A stretch of 64,000 nucleotides of DNA from NCBI GenBank assembly GCA_933228895.1, contig OW121853.1:8376494-8440493 (forward strand). The letters run 5' to 3'. The position numbers were made by a program, and so were the translations under genes. The notes under the pieces are model-generated. The model did not search any database, was not told the origin of the DNA, and worked only from the letters and a program-made list of their open reading frames with translations. Shown here one piece after another: positions 49,195-60,075 of this stretch (position 1 is the stretch's first letter; every line of letters starts with the position of its first letter). This DNA comes from Platycnemis pennipes (Eukaryota; Arthropoda; Insecta; Odonata; Platycnemididae).

Positions 49195-50444
49195 ATGATG
49201 CGTATTGTGTTCTCTTATAGTATGGGGAAAAATGACATTTTGAATCTATCAGTACGACAATCTCTCTCTTTCTAATCTTATTAATCCGGTTGAATCTGAA
49301 CCAATACGCTTGTTTTTAATAGGTATGTGCCTAACATATCTTCAGTAAAGCTATCCGTTTTAAATTTCTATAATAGATTTAAAATGTGGCCCACAAGAGA
49401 TATTTATGTGCAAGAAGTACAATCTAGCCTTGCATTATCGTTATTTCTTGGTTTTAATTTGTGAATGCGTGAGTTATGTCCACAAATTTTCCTGCAAACA
49501 TGTAGGATTGTTTTTCAATTATCAATGTTGATGAGACTAACATTTAATTTACATTTTTTGAATGAACTTCAAACTATAAAGTCCTTGTTATTTGGCAGTT
49601 GAAAACTAAATAAAAATCGTTCGAAGCATTGTAATAGTCTCATTTTAATTATCCAATTTCAATTAATTATCAGTTTCAATTAACGCCCAACAATACGAAA
49701 ACTCAATATTTTGCAATTGTTCTAAATAGCAATGTGAAAATATGGAACTAACGACACGATATTTCGTATTAAAAAAACAAATTGGTGTGAATAAATAGCA
49801 TAAAAATTAGTTTGTGGAGGTTTTGAAAGAAATAGGTTGATCCTTTTCTCGACGCCCAGACACACATGGAATATCTCGCCAAGATCGCTCAGACCCTCCG
49901 TCAACCTTCCACACTGCTCTTCGAGCGAGGATGAAACTTGATCGCCTATAGATAAGGAAGCCCTCCCCCCTCCGCCTCTCCCTCTCGGAGCGTCTCGGAG
50001 GCGAGATGAACGGTGGAATGGGGAGAGGAGGGGAAGATTGCGCGGGAAAAATATGAGGGGAAAGCCTCAGCTTGCGTTTAGTTCGGTGAACGCGATGCAT
50101 CGTCTCGCAATTTTAGATGCTGCAGGAATGGGTCGTAAGACGAGCACATGGCATTATTCTCTTCTTAGATATGAAGGATTGTAGATTGGCTGTGTCGAAG
50201 AAATTTTCCATTTACGTTATTACACCGCTGCGATAGGCGTTCAAAAACGCATAAAAACAGTGAAGTTTAACATGCCAATTCTTAATTTGCAAGCCTCAGA
50301 GAAGAAATTTCGTCGATATGACCAAATACTCAATCTTTTCGCATAATAGAATGAAATCAAAATGGACGTATCTATCATAATACGAGCATGGCATTTAAAA
50401 TAAAAATAGTCTGCAGCGGCATTTTTTGGTGAGGTGTTGAACAC
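49195..50444 (+). repeat. 1.25-kb tandem duplication, copy 2 (right end of element)
   Basis: Near-identical to 47,943-49,192 and continuing into the genuine right terminus and TTAA. Near-identity argues for a recent duplication or an assembly artefact. The subterminal region of a transposon usually holds transposase-binding sites, so doubling may matter for mobility (inference). Confidence 0.95.
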
Positions 50445-50446
50445 CC
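50436..50446 (-). repeat. Right terminal inverted repeat
   Basis: GTTGAACACCC, the exact reverse complement of 40,237-40,247, directly followed by TTAA. With neighbouring bases it is itself almost palindromic (GGTGTTGAACACC). Confidence 0.8.
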
Positions 50447-50450
50447 TTAA
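50447..50450. other. TTAA target-site duplication, right
   Basis: TTAA followed by TACCAAAACG, the normal continuation of the satellite monomer interrupted at 40,236. Confidence 0.85.
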
Positions 50451-51489
50451 TACCAAAACGAAAACGCAGATATCGAGGCGTTTTCTCAAAAAAAGTTTCT
50501 TCCTAATAATATTATTTCTATTTCTGTTGTTCTACTTAAATTAACTTATCGCATCTTCGCAGTACTTTTCGCTTAATTTTACGGAAAACTTAATATTAAA
50601 ACTGAAAATTCAGAATCAGGCGTTTTCTCAAGAGTTATTTCTTCCTAATAAAATCATTTTTTCACTGTTATTCAGCTAAAATCAACTCTTTCGCCTGTAC
50701 TCAATATATTTTACCTCATTTTATGCATAACTAATAGCAAAACAATATTTTCAGATAAAGACGCGTTTTCTCAAAAGTTATACCCTGCTAATAAATTCAT
50801 TTTAGCACTGTTATTCCAATAACATTTACTTTTACGCCTCTTCAAAATACTTTTCACCTTATTTTATACAAAGCTTAGTAACAAAATAAAAAACTTAGAT
50901 AGAGAGACGTTTTCTCCAAAGGTATATCTTGCTAATAAATTTATTTAGGCACTGTTATTCCAATAATATTTCTTTTGCGCCTATTCAAAATACTTTTCAC
51001 CTTATTTAATGCAAAAGTTAATTCTTCCTTATAAATTCATTTCCATCACTGTTATTCCACTAACAATAACTCTAACGCCTCTTCTCAGTTCTTTTCACCT
51101 CATTTTCTGTAAAACGTAATAACAAAACAATAAATTCAGATAGAGAGGAGTTTTCTCAATAATTATTTCTTCCTAATAAATCCATTCTACCACTGTTGTT
51201 CCACTAAAAATAACTTTTGCGTCTCTTCTCAGGGCAGTTTACCTAATTTAAAAAAAAACTTAATATAAAAGAAAACATTCAGATAAAGAGGCGTTTTCTT
51301 AAATGTTATATCTTCTAATAAATTCATTTCAACCACTGTTTTCCAATAATATTTACTTTTTTGCCTCTTAAAAATACTCCACCTCATTTTTTGGAAAACC
51401 TAATAGCACAACAAAACATTCAGATTAGAGAGGCGTTTTCTCAAAAGCTTTTTTTTCCTAATAAATTTATTCCTACCACTGTTATTGAA

Positions 51490-51937
51490 ATAAATGTATT
51501 AGAAAATTTATTGTAGAAATAAAACTTTGGAAGAAATAACTTTTGAGAAAACGACTCTCTATCTGAATTTTTTCTATTGCTATTAAGTTTTCTATAAAAT
51601 GAGGTGAAAAGTATAGCGAAGAGTCAAAAAGGTTAATTTCACTGGAATAAAAGGGGGTAGAAAGGAATGTATTAGGAAGAAATAACTTTGGAGATAACGT
51701 CTCTCTTTATCTGAATTTGTTGTTTTGGACTTAAATGTTGTATACAAGGAGGTGAGAAGTAGTGAGTATAGGCGAAAGACTCAATTTTAACAGAGGTTGA
51801 AATGAATTAATTAGGAAGAACTAACTTTTGAGAAAACGCCTCTCTACATGAATTTTTTGTTTCGCCATTAGGTTTTGCATAAAATTAGGTGAACTGCACT
51901 GAGAAGAGACCAACAATATAATTTTAGTTTAATTACA
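51490..51937 (-). repeat. Inverted satellite segment
   Basis: Reverse-complement monomers bounded on the left by a fold-back at 51,456-51,502 and on the right by TTTTAGTTTAATTACAG joined to forward TTCCTAATGAATTCATTT. Both boundaries repeat those of the 33-34 kb inversions. Confidence 0.9.
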
Positions 51938-52259
51938 GTTCTTCCTAATGAATTCATTTCTACTACCGTAATTACACCAAAATTTACTCTTTCGCCTCTT
52001 CTCAGTACTTTTCACTTCATTTTCTGCAAAACTTATATCAAAATAAAAAATTTAGTAATGCGTTTTTTCAAAAATTATGTCTTACTAATAAATTTATTTC
52101 TAATACTGTTATTCCACTGTAATTAATTTTTTCAACTCCTCGCAGTACTTTTCACCTCATTTTATGCAAAATTTAATAGCAAAACAAAAAATTCAGATAG
52201 AGAGGCGTTTTCTCAAATGTAATTTCGCCTAATAAATTTATTTCTACCACAGTTATTGA

Positions 52260-52933
52260 AATAAATTTAATAGAAAATTCATTTTATAAATAAATTGTTT
52301 AGGATGAAATAACTGTTGAGAATACGCCTCTCTATCTGAATTTTTTTTTTTGCAATTTCGTGTAGCATAAAATGAGGTGAAATAATGTAATAAGAGGCAA
52401 AAAAGTTATCTTTAGTTCAATGATAGTGGTGGAAATGTATGTATTAGGAAGAAATAACTTTTGAGAAAACGCCTCTCTATCTGAATTTTTTATTTTGCTC
52501 TTTCGTTTTGCATCAAATGAGGTGAAAAGTACTGGGAAGAGGTGAAAGAGTTAATTTCAGTGGAAAAATAGTGGTATAAATTAAATTTATCAAGAAGAAA
52601 TAAGTTTTAAGAAAGAACCCACTATCTATACTATTTGTCTGGCATTTTATGTTTTGAATAAAATTAAGTAAAAAGTACTGCGAAGAGGCGAAAAAGTTAA
52701 TTTTTTGGAAAAAAGTAGTAGAAATAAATTTATTAGAAACAAAATAACTTTTTAAAAACGTCTTTTTATCTGAAATTCTTTGTTTCGCTATTAGATTTGG
52801 CCAAAAATGAGGTGAAAAGTTATTTTAAGAGGGATACCAAGAAAATACCAAAAAAAGTTTCCATTAGGTTTTGCATAAAATTAGGTGAACTGCACTCAGA
52901 AGAGACCAACAATACAATTTTAGTTTAATTACA
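52260..52933 (-). repeat. Inverted satellite segment
   Basis: The left fold-back lies at 52,227-52,272 and the right boundary is again TTTTAGTTTAATTACAG. It holds about five reverse monomers, some carrying GGGATACCAAGAAAATACC-type local changes. Confidence 0.9.
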
Positions 52934-52949
52934 GTTCTTCCTAAATACT

Positions 52950-55570
52950 TCATTTCTACCACTGATATTCCACTAAAATTAACTTTATGCCTCATCTTAC
53001 TACTTTTCACATCATTTTACGCTAAACATAATAGCCAAACAAAAAATTGAGATGGAGACGTTCTCTTAAAAGTTATTTCTTCCTGATAATTTCATTTCTA
53101 GCACTATTATTGAACAACAAAAAAACCATGTCGCCTCTTCTCAGTGCAGTTCACCCAATTTTATTAAATACTTATAATTAAAAAAATTCATACAGAGATG
53201 CATTTTCTCAAAAGTTTTATGTTCTAATAAATTCATTTGTAGCACTGTTTTTCCAATAATAGTTACTATTTTGCCTCTTGAAAATACTTTTCACCTTTTT
53301 CTATGCAAAACTTAATAGCAAATCAAAAAATTCAGATAAAAAGGCGTTTTCGTAAAAATTATTTCTTCCTAATAAATTCATTCATACCACTGTTATTCCA
53401 TTAGTATTAAATTTTTTGCCTTTTCAAAATAACTTTTACCACATTTTACGAAAAAACTAATAGCAATACTAAAAATTAAGAGTCGTTTTCCCAAAAGTTA
53501 TTTCTACCACTATGAATTCATTTCTACCACTTATATTCCACTAAAAAAACTCTTTTGCACTTTCTCAGTTCTTTTCATCTCATTTTATGTAAAACTATAT
53601 AGAAAAAATATAAATGCAGATAGAGAGGCGATTTCTCAAAAGTTATTTCTTCCTAATAATTTCAATTCTAGCACTATTATTGAAAAACAAAAAAACCATT
53701 TCGCCTCTTATCAGTGCAGTTCACCTAATTTTAATAAATACTTGAAATAAAAAAAAATTCAGATAGACGTTTTCTCAAAAGTTATATCTTGCTAATAAAT
53801 TCATTTGTAGCACTGTTATTCCAATAATATTTACTTTATCGCCTCTTCAAAATACTTTTCACCTTATTTTATGCAAAACCTAATAGCAAACCAAAAAAAT
53901 CAGATAGAGGCGCGTCTTCTCAAAAGTTATATCTTCCATATAAATTCATTTTTTGTTATTCCACTAAAAATAACTAACTTCTCAGTACTTTTCACCTCAT
54001 TTATTGCAAAACTAAATGGGAAAAAAAATTCAGATAGAGAGGCGTTTTATCAAAAAATACTTCCTCCTAATAAATTCATTTTTTACCACTGTTATTCCAC
54101 TAATAATAACTTTTTCACCTCATCGCAGTACTTTTCACTTCATTTTATGCAAAACATAATAGCCAAACAAAAAATACAGATGGAAAGCGATTTTCTCAAA
54201 ACTTTTTTCTTTTTAAAACAATCATATATATTACTGTAATTCCACTAAACTTACTTTTTCACCTCCTCGCAGTACTTTTCTCCTCATTTTATGCAACACT
54301 TAGTAGCAAAAAAACATTTATATAGAGAGACGTTTTTAAATAGTTATTTCATTTCTACTAAATTCATTTCTACCACGTTTTTTCCACTAAAATTAATTTT
54401 TCGCCTCTTCGTAGTACTTTTCACTTACTTTTGTGCAAAACATAATAGCCAGAAAAAAAGCATAGATAGTGGACGTTTTCTTAAAACTTATTTCATCGCA
54501 ATAAATTCATTTTTTACCAATATTATTCCACTAAAATTACCTTTTTCGCCTCTTTGCAGTACTTTAACCTCATTTTATGCAAAACGTAAGAGCAAAATAA
54601 AAAATTCAGATAGAGAGGCCTTTTTTCGAATGTTATTTATTCCTAATACATTTATTTCGTCCTCTATTATTCCATTAAAATTAACTCTTTCGCCGTTTAT
54701 AAGTTCTATTCACCTCATTTCCTGCAAAACGTAATAGTTAAACAATAAATTCAGATAGAGAGGCGTTTTCTTAAAAGTTATATCTTCTAATAAATTCATT
54801 TGTACCGCTGTTATTCCAATAATATTTAATGTTTTTCCTCTTAAAAATACTTTTCGCCTTATTTTATGCAGAACTTGATAGCAATACAAAAAAATTCAGG
54901 GAGAGAGTCGTCTTCCTTATAAATTCCTTTCTACCAGTGTTATTCCAATAATAATTATTATTTTGTTTCATTTCATTACTTTTCACCTGATTTTATGCAT
55001 TACTTAATAGCAAAATAAAAACTTCAGATAGCGAGGCGTTTTCTCAAAAATTGTTTTTTCCTACTAAGATCTTTGCTACCACTGTTTTTCCACTAAAATT
55101 AACTCTTTCGCCTCTTCTCACTACTTTTCACCTCATTTTATGGAAAATTGAAAAGCAAAACAAAATTAACAGATAGCGAGTCGTTTTCTCAAGAAATGTT
55201 TCATCCTAATAATATTATTTCTATTACTTTTGTTACACTTAAAATAACTTCTCGCAAATTCGCAGTACCTGTCAACATATTTTACGCAAAATTTAATATT
55301 AAAACTGGAAATTCATAATGAGGCGCTTTCTCAAAAACTTTTTCTTCCTAATAAATTCATTTGTACCACTGTTATTCCAATAATATTTAGTGTTTTGCCT
55401 CTTAAAAATAATTTTCACCTCATTTTATGGAAAACCTAATAGAACAACAATAATTTTAGATAAATAGGCGTTTTCTCAAAAGTAATAACTTGCTAATAAA
55501 TTCATTTTAGCACTGTTATTTCAGTAATATTTACTTTTACGCCTCTTGAAAATACTTTTCGCCTTATTTA
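52950..55570 (+). repeat. Segmental duplicate within satellite, copy 2
   Basis: Partner of 34,640-38,155, with the same monomer order and rare variants but one copy of the 145-bp monomer amplified at 36,321-37,335, and a few shorter deletions near 53,480-53,970. Confidence 0.85.
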
Positions 55571-56280
55571 TGCAGAACTTAATAGCGAAAAAAAAATCAG
55601 ATAGAGAGGCGTCTTCTCAAAAGTTATATCTTCCTTATAAATTCATTTTTGCCACTGTTATTCCACTAAAAATAACTCTAACTTCTCAGTCCTTTTCACC
55701 TCATTTTTTGCAAAACTAAATAGGAAAAAAAATCAGATAGAGAGGCGTTTTATCAAAAAATACTTCCTCCTAATAAATTCATTTCTACCACTGTTATTCC
55801 ACTAATATTAACTTTTTCGCCTCATCGCACTACTTTTCACTTCATTTTATGCAAAACATAATAGCCAAACAAAAATTACAGATGGAAAGCCGTTTTCTCA
55901 AAACTTTTTTTTTAATTCATATATATTACTGTAATTCCCGTGATTTACTTTTTCACCTCTTCGCAGTACTTTTCTCCTCATTTTATGCAACACTTAGTAG
56001 CAAAAAAAAAATTATATAGAGAGACGTTTTTTAAATAGTTATTTTTTTTCTAATAGTTCATTTCTACCACGTTTTTTCCACTACAATTAACTTTTTCGCC
56101 TCTTCGCAGTACTTTTCACTTAATTTTATGCAAAACATATAATGCCAGAAAAAAAGTATGGATAGTAAGCGTTTTCTTAAAACTTATTTCTTCGCAATAA
56201 ATTTATTTGTTACCACTATTTTTCCACTAAAATTACCTTTTTCGCCTCTTCGCAGTACTTTAACCTCATTTTATGCAAAA

Positions 56281-56482
56281 CCTCATTTTATGAGGTGAAA
56301 TGTAGTGAGTAGAGGCGAAAGACTCAATTTTAACAGAGGTTGAAATGAATTTATTAGGAAGAACTAACTTTTGAGAAAACGCCTCTCTATATGAATTTTT
56401 TGTTTCGCCATTAGGTTTTGCATAAAATTAGGTGAACTGCACTGAGAAGAGACCAACAATATAATTTTAGTTTAATTACAGT
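56281..56482 (-). repeat. Short inverted satellite segment
   Basis: The left junction is the perfect 15-bp palindrome CCTCATTTTATGAGG (allowing its central base) at 56,281-56,295. The right junction is the recurrent TTTTAGTTTAATTACAG. It holds less than two monomers. Confidence 0.88.
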
Positions 56483-56770
56483 TCTTCCTAAAAAATTCAT
56501 TTCTACTACCGTTAGTCCACTAAAATTAACTCTTTCGCCTCTTCTCAGTACTTTTCACTTCATTGTATGCAAAACGTATATCAAAATAAGAAATTTAGTA
56601 ATGCGTTTTTTCAAAAATTATGCCTTCCTAATAAATTCATTTCTAATACTGTTATTCCACTGTAATTAATTTTTTCAACTTCTCGCAGTACTTTTCACCT
56701 CATTTTATGCCAAATTTAATAGAAAAACAAAAAATTCAGATAGATGCGTTTTCTTAAATGTAAATTCGCC

Positions 56771-56846
56771 CAATAAATTTATTTCTACCAATAACTTATA
56801 TTTTCTTGCATATAAAATCATAAGTTATTGAAATAAATTTATTAGG
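56771..56846. other. Fold-back junction with nested hairpin
   Basis: Forward AATAAATTTATTTCTACCA meets reverse GAAATAAATTTATTAGG, as at the other head-to-head junctions. Here the loop is enlarged by a second stem, AATAACTTAT (56,790-56,799) pairing with ATAAGTTATT (56,820-56,829). From here the satellite stays in reverse orientation. Confidence 0.85.
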
Positions 56847-57600
56847 AGATTCATTTTATAAATAAATTGTTTAGGAAGAAATAACTGTTGAGAAAACGCC
56901 TCTCTATCTGAATTTTTTGTTTTGCAATTTCGTTTAGCATAAAATGAGGTGAAATAATGTAATAAGAGGCAAAAAAGTTATTTTTAGTTCAATGATAGTG
57001 GTGGAAATGTATGTATTAGGAAGAAATAACTTTTGAGAAAACGCCTCTTTATCTGAATTTTTTGTATTGATACTAAATATTTTATAAATATATTTTAACT
57101 GCACTGAGAAGAGGCGAAAAAGTTAGAAATCGTCTCTCTATCTGAATTTTTTGTTTGGCTATTAAGGTAATAGGTTTCGTAATACATTTATTTCAATAAC
57201 AGTGGTAGAAATAAATTTATTAGGAAGAAATAAGTTTTGAGAAAGCTGCTCTATCTAATTTTTGTTTGTTTTGGTGTTAAGTTTTTTATAAAATTAGGTG
57301 AACTTTACTGAGAAGAGGCGAAAAATTTAAATTTATTTCAATAAGAGTGGTAGAAATGATTTTATATGCAAGAAATAACTTTTGAGAAAAAGCCTCTCTA
57401 CTTGAATATTTTTTTTTTGCTATTAAGTGTCACATAAAATGAGGTTAAAGGTACTACGAAGAGGCGAAAAAGTTAATTTAATGGAATAATAGTGGAATAA
57501 ATGAATTTGTAAGGAAGAAATAACCTTTGAGAAAACGCCTGTATATCTGAATATCTTTTTTTGCTGTTAAGTTTAGCATAAAATGAGGTGAAAAGTACTG
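56830..57600 (-). repeat. Inverted satellite leading into diverged edge
   Basis: Reverse-complement monomers still recognisable by GAGAAAACGCCTCTCTATCT and GCATAAAATGAGGTGAAAAG, with increasing substitutions and partial monomers (e.g. around 57,060-57,200). They grade into the 57,600-60,075 subfamily. Confidence 0.9.
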
Positions 57601-60075
57601 CGAAGAGGTGAGAAATTTAATTTTAGTTCAATATGAACAGCAAAAATGAACAAAATTAATAGGAATAATCCATAATTAAAAACATCTCATATTTGTATCA
57701 TTATTTTGTTATGATATACTGCACAAATTACAAGAAATTACATCGAGAAGTGGCAAGAAGTCTTGTTTTGCGATGAAATACAGCAAAAATGAAAAAAATA
57801 AGTAGGTAAAATCAAGAATTGTAAACTCGTCCTTGAATTGTTTATTATTTTGCTATCAAATTACATGGATTTATATCGAGAAGACGCAAGTGAATTTTTT
57901 ATGAAAAGAGGCATAAATGAACAAGAGTAGTAGGAATAATCCATCATTGAAAAAGTATCTCAGAATCGTGTTACTATTTTTATAAGAAATACTACAAAAA
58001 TTACAGGGAACGACATCGAATAGATGAAAAAGCCAATTGTAGATTAAAAAAACTGCAAAAATCAACAAATTTAAGTACGACAAACCCAGAATTGAAAACC
58101 TGTCTCTGAATAGCATTTTTTTATTTTGCTATCAAATACTGCACAAAAACGTACAATTCTACGAGAACATACTAAAAGTTCAATTTTAGATTAAAAACAG
58201 AAAAATGAACAAAATCAGTAAGACAAATCTAGAATCGAAAAAGAATTTTAGATTCGTTTTATAATTTTCCTGTGACATACTGCACAAATTTCAAGGAAAT
58301 ACACCGAGAAGAGGCAAAGATATCATCTTAATTTGAATGAAAGCAAAAATAAAAAAATATGTCGGATAAATCCTGAACGAGTTGAAGAAACGAGTTTGAG
58401 AACGCGTCTAAGAAACGTATTTTCATATGATCTGTACAAATTAATGCAACTTACGCCGATAAGAGGCAAAAAACCAAATTTAAGGAGAAAACAGCCAAAA
58501 TCAACAAAATTAGTTGGATATATCCAGAATTTAAAACGCGTCTCGGATTTTTGTTTTTACTTACAGGGAATTACACCACGAAGAGGTTTTAAATTAAATT
58601 TTTGATGAAACTAAGGAATGTACTTGGGATAGGATAAATCCAGAATTGAAAAAATCTGTCAAAATTGTTTTATTATTGATCTATGAAGTACAGCGCCAAT
58701 TACAATACCAGGAGAGGCAATAAAGTCAATTTTAGATGAAAAACTGCCGGAATGTTCAGAATCTATTAGTAGGATTAATCCAGAATTTAAAACGCGTCTC
58801 AAAATCATTTTTTATTTTAATATGAAATACTGCTCAAATTACAGCGAATTCCTCCGAGAAGAGATAAAAGTTTTCCATTTAAGGTGAAAAACAGCAAAAA
58901 TCAAGAAAATGAATAGGATGACTCAAGATTTAAAAACGCGTCTTAGAATCGCATTATTATTTTGCTATGAGATACTGCACAAATTACAAAGAATTACATC
59001 GAGAATAGGCAAAAATCAATTTTAGATAAAAAAAACAGCAACAATAAACAAAATAAGATAAATCCAGAATTGTAAAAGGTTTTAAAATCGTATTCGCATT
59101 TTACTACGATAAACCGCACAAATTACAAAGAATTACGCCATGAAGAGGAAAAACGTCAATTTTAGAGGAACAATGAACAAATTTTATAGGATTAATCCAT
59201 CATTGAAAAAGCATCAGAGAATATTATTTTTATTTTGATATGAAATACTGCACAATTTACATAAGTAAGTTTTAAGTTAACTTAATTAAAAAGTAAGAAT
59301 TAGTTGAAAAACAACAAATTTTATAGGATAAAAACACAATTGAAAACGCGTCTCTGAATCGTATTAGAATTTGGCTACGAAACACTGCACAAATTACAGG
59401 GGATTCCAACGAGAAGAGGCTAAAAATCAATTTATATGAAAAACAGCAAAAATCAACAATATTAGTGAGTAAATCCGGAATTGAAAACGCGTCTCAGAAT
59501 CGCATTGTTATTTTGCTACAAATTACAAATAATTACCTTAAGAATAGGCAAAAGAGTAAATTTTAGATTATAAACAGAAATAATCAACTAAATTAGTTAG
59601 ATTAAAGTAGAATTGAAATGCATCTCAGAATCGTATTATTACTTTGCTATGGAATACTGTACGAATTACAAGGTTTTTTTATTCCTGAAGATTTTTTTCC
59701 GTGCCCTATTAATTATTTTTCCGCGATTTTTTTACGGGTGCCGATAGTTCCATAGTCCTTGCGGTTGATTTGCAAAATGTTGCATCGAGAAGAGGCAAAA
59801 AAGTCTATTTTAGACGTAAAACAGCAAAAATCAACAAATTTTAGTAAGATAAATCCAGAATTTAAAACGTGTCTTTTAATCGTATTTTGCTATTAGATAC
59901 TGCACAAATTACAGGGAATTACACTAAGAAGAGGCGAAAAAAGGAATTTTAGATGAAAATAGTAATAATCAATAAAGTTAGTCGGGTAAACCCTGAATGA
60001 TAAAGCGTCTCAGAATCGTATTATTGTTTTGCTATGAAATACTGTAGAAATTACAAGGAATTACACGGAGAAGAG
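57600..60075 (-). repeat. Diverged ancient satellite subfamily, ~140-bp units
   Basis: About 17 tandem units marked by ATCCAGAATTGAAAACGCGT, TATTTTGCTATGAAATACTG, CACAAATTACA and GAGAAGAGGCAAAAA. They align with the reverse complement of the main monomer (GAAAACGCCTCTC, TTTTGCTATTAAG, GCATAAAATGAGG, GAAGAGGCGAAAAAG), so this is the same family at much greater divergence. Units differ strongly from each other. A 90-codon plus-strand frame at 58,333 is a chance product. The array ends at GAGAAGAGCG near 60,075. Confidence 0.85.
59678..59773 (+). repeat. ~95-bp interspersed repeat, copy 1
   Basis: Inserted in a diverged satellite unit. Shares GAAGATTTTTTTCCGTGC, TATTAATTATTTTTCCGCG, ACGGGTGCCGATAG and CATAGTCCTTGCGGTTGATT with 60,664-60,796. 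It separates satellite sequence ending in GAATTACAAGG from sequence resuming at TTGCATCGAGAAGAGG, so it is an insertion or gene-conversion patch. Confidence 0.8.

Larger units (their letters stand above)
40237..50446. mobile_element. 10.2-kb TTAA-flanked DNA element (piggyBac- or Kolobok-like)
   Basis: A 10,210-bp non-satellite block sits inside one satellite monomer with a TTAA duplication on both sides. It has an exact 11-bp terminal inverted repeat, GGGTGTTCAAC at 40,237-40,247 and GTTGAACACCC at 50,436-50,446; similarity stops after 11 bp. TTAA duplication is typical of piggyBac and Kolobok transposons. A piggyBac transposase C-terminal fragment lies inside on the plus strand, but known piggyBac ends usually start with CC after TTAA, whereas TTAAGG is closer to what I recall for Kolobok/T2 elements. 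Contents: SINE-like piece, YqaJ-type nuclease pseudogene, RTE remnant with nested MITE, piggyBac fragment, and a 1.25-kb duplicated right end. No intact transposase is seen, so it is presumably non-autonomous or dead. The boundaries are seen directly; superfamily is uncertain. Confidence 0.8.
50451..57600 (+). repeat. Satellite block C, mixed orientation
   Basis: The same satellite, forward except for inverted stretches at 51,490-51,937, 52,260-52,933, 56,288-56,482 and from 56,830 onward. It contains the second copy of the 34.6-38.2 kb segment. Monomers near the right side are increasingly diverged. Confidence 0.94.

Noticed and set aside
40235..50448. Polinton/Maverick ends (AG...CT with 6-bp duplication)
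   Set aside because: The ends can be read as AGGG...CCCT, but the adjacent 6-mers do not match, whereas TTAA matches exactly; no polymerase or integrase is seen.
58333..58605. 90-codon frame
   Set aside because: It crosses two diverged satellite units and has no recognisable motif.
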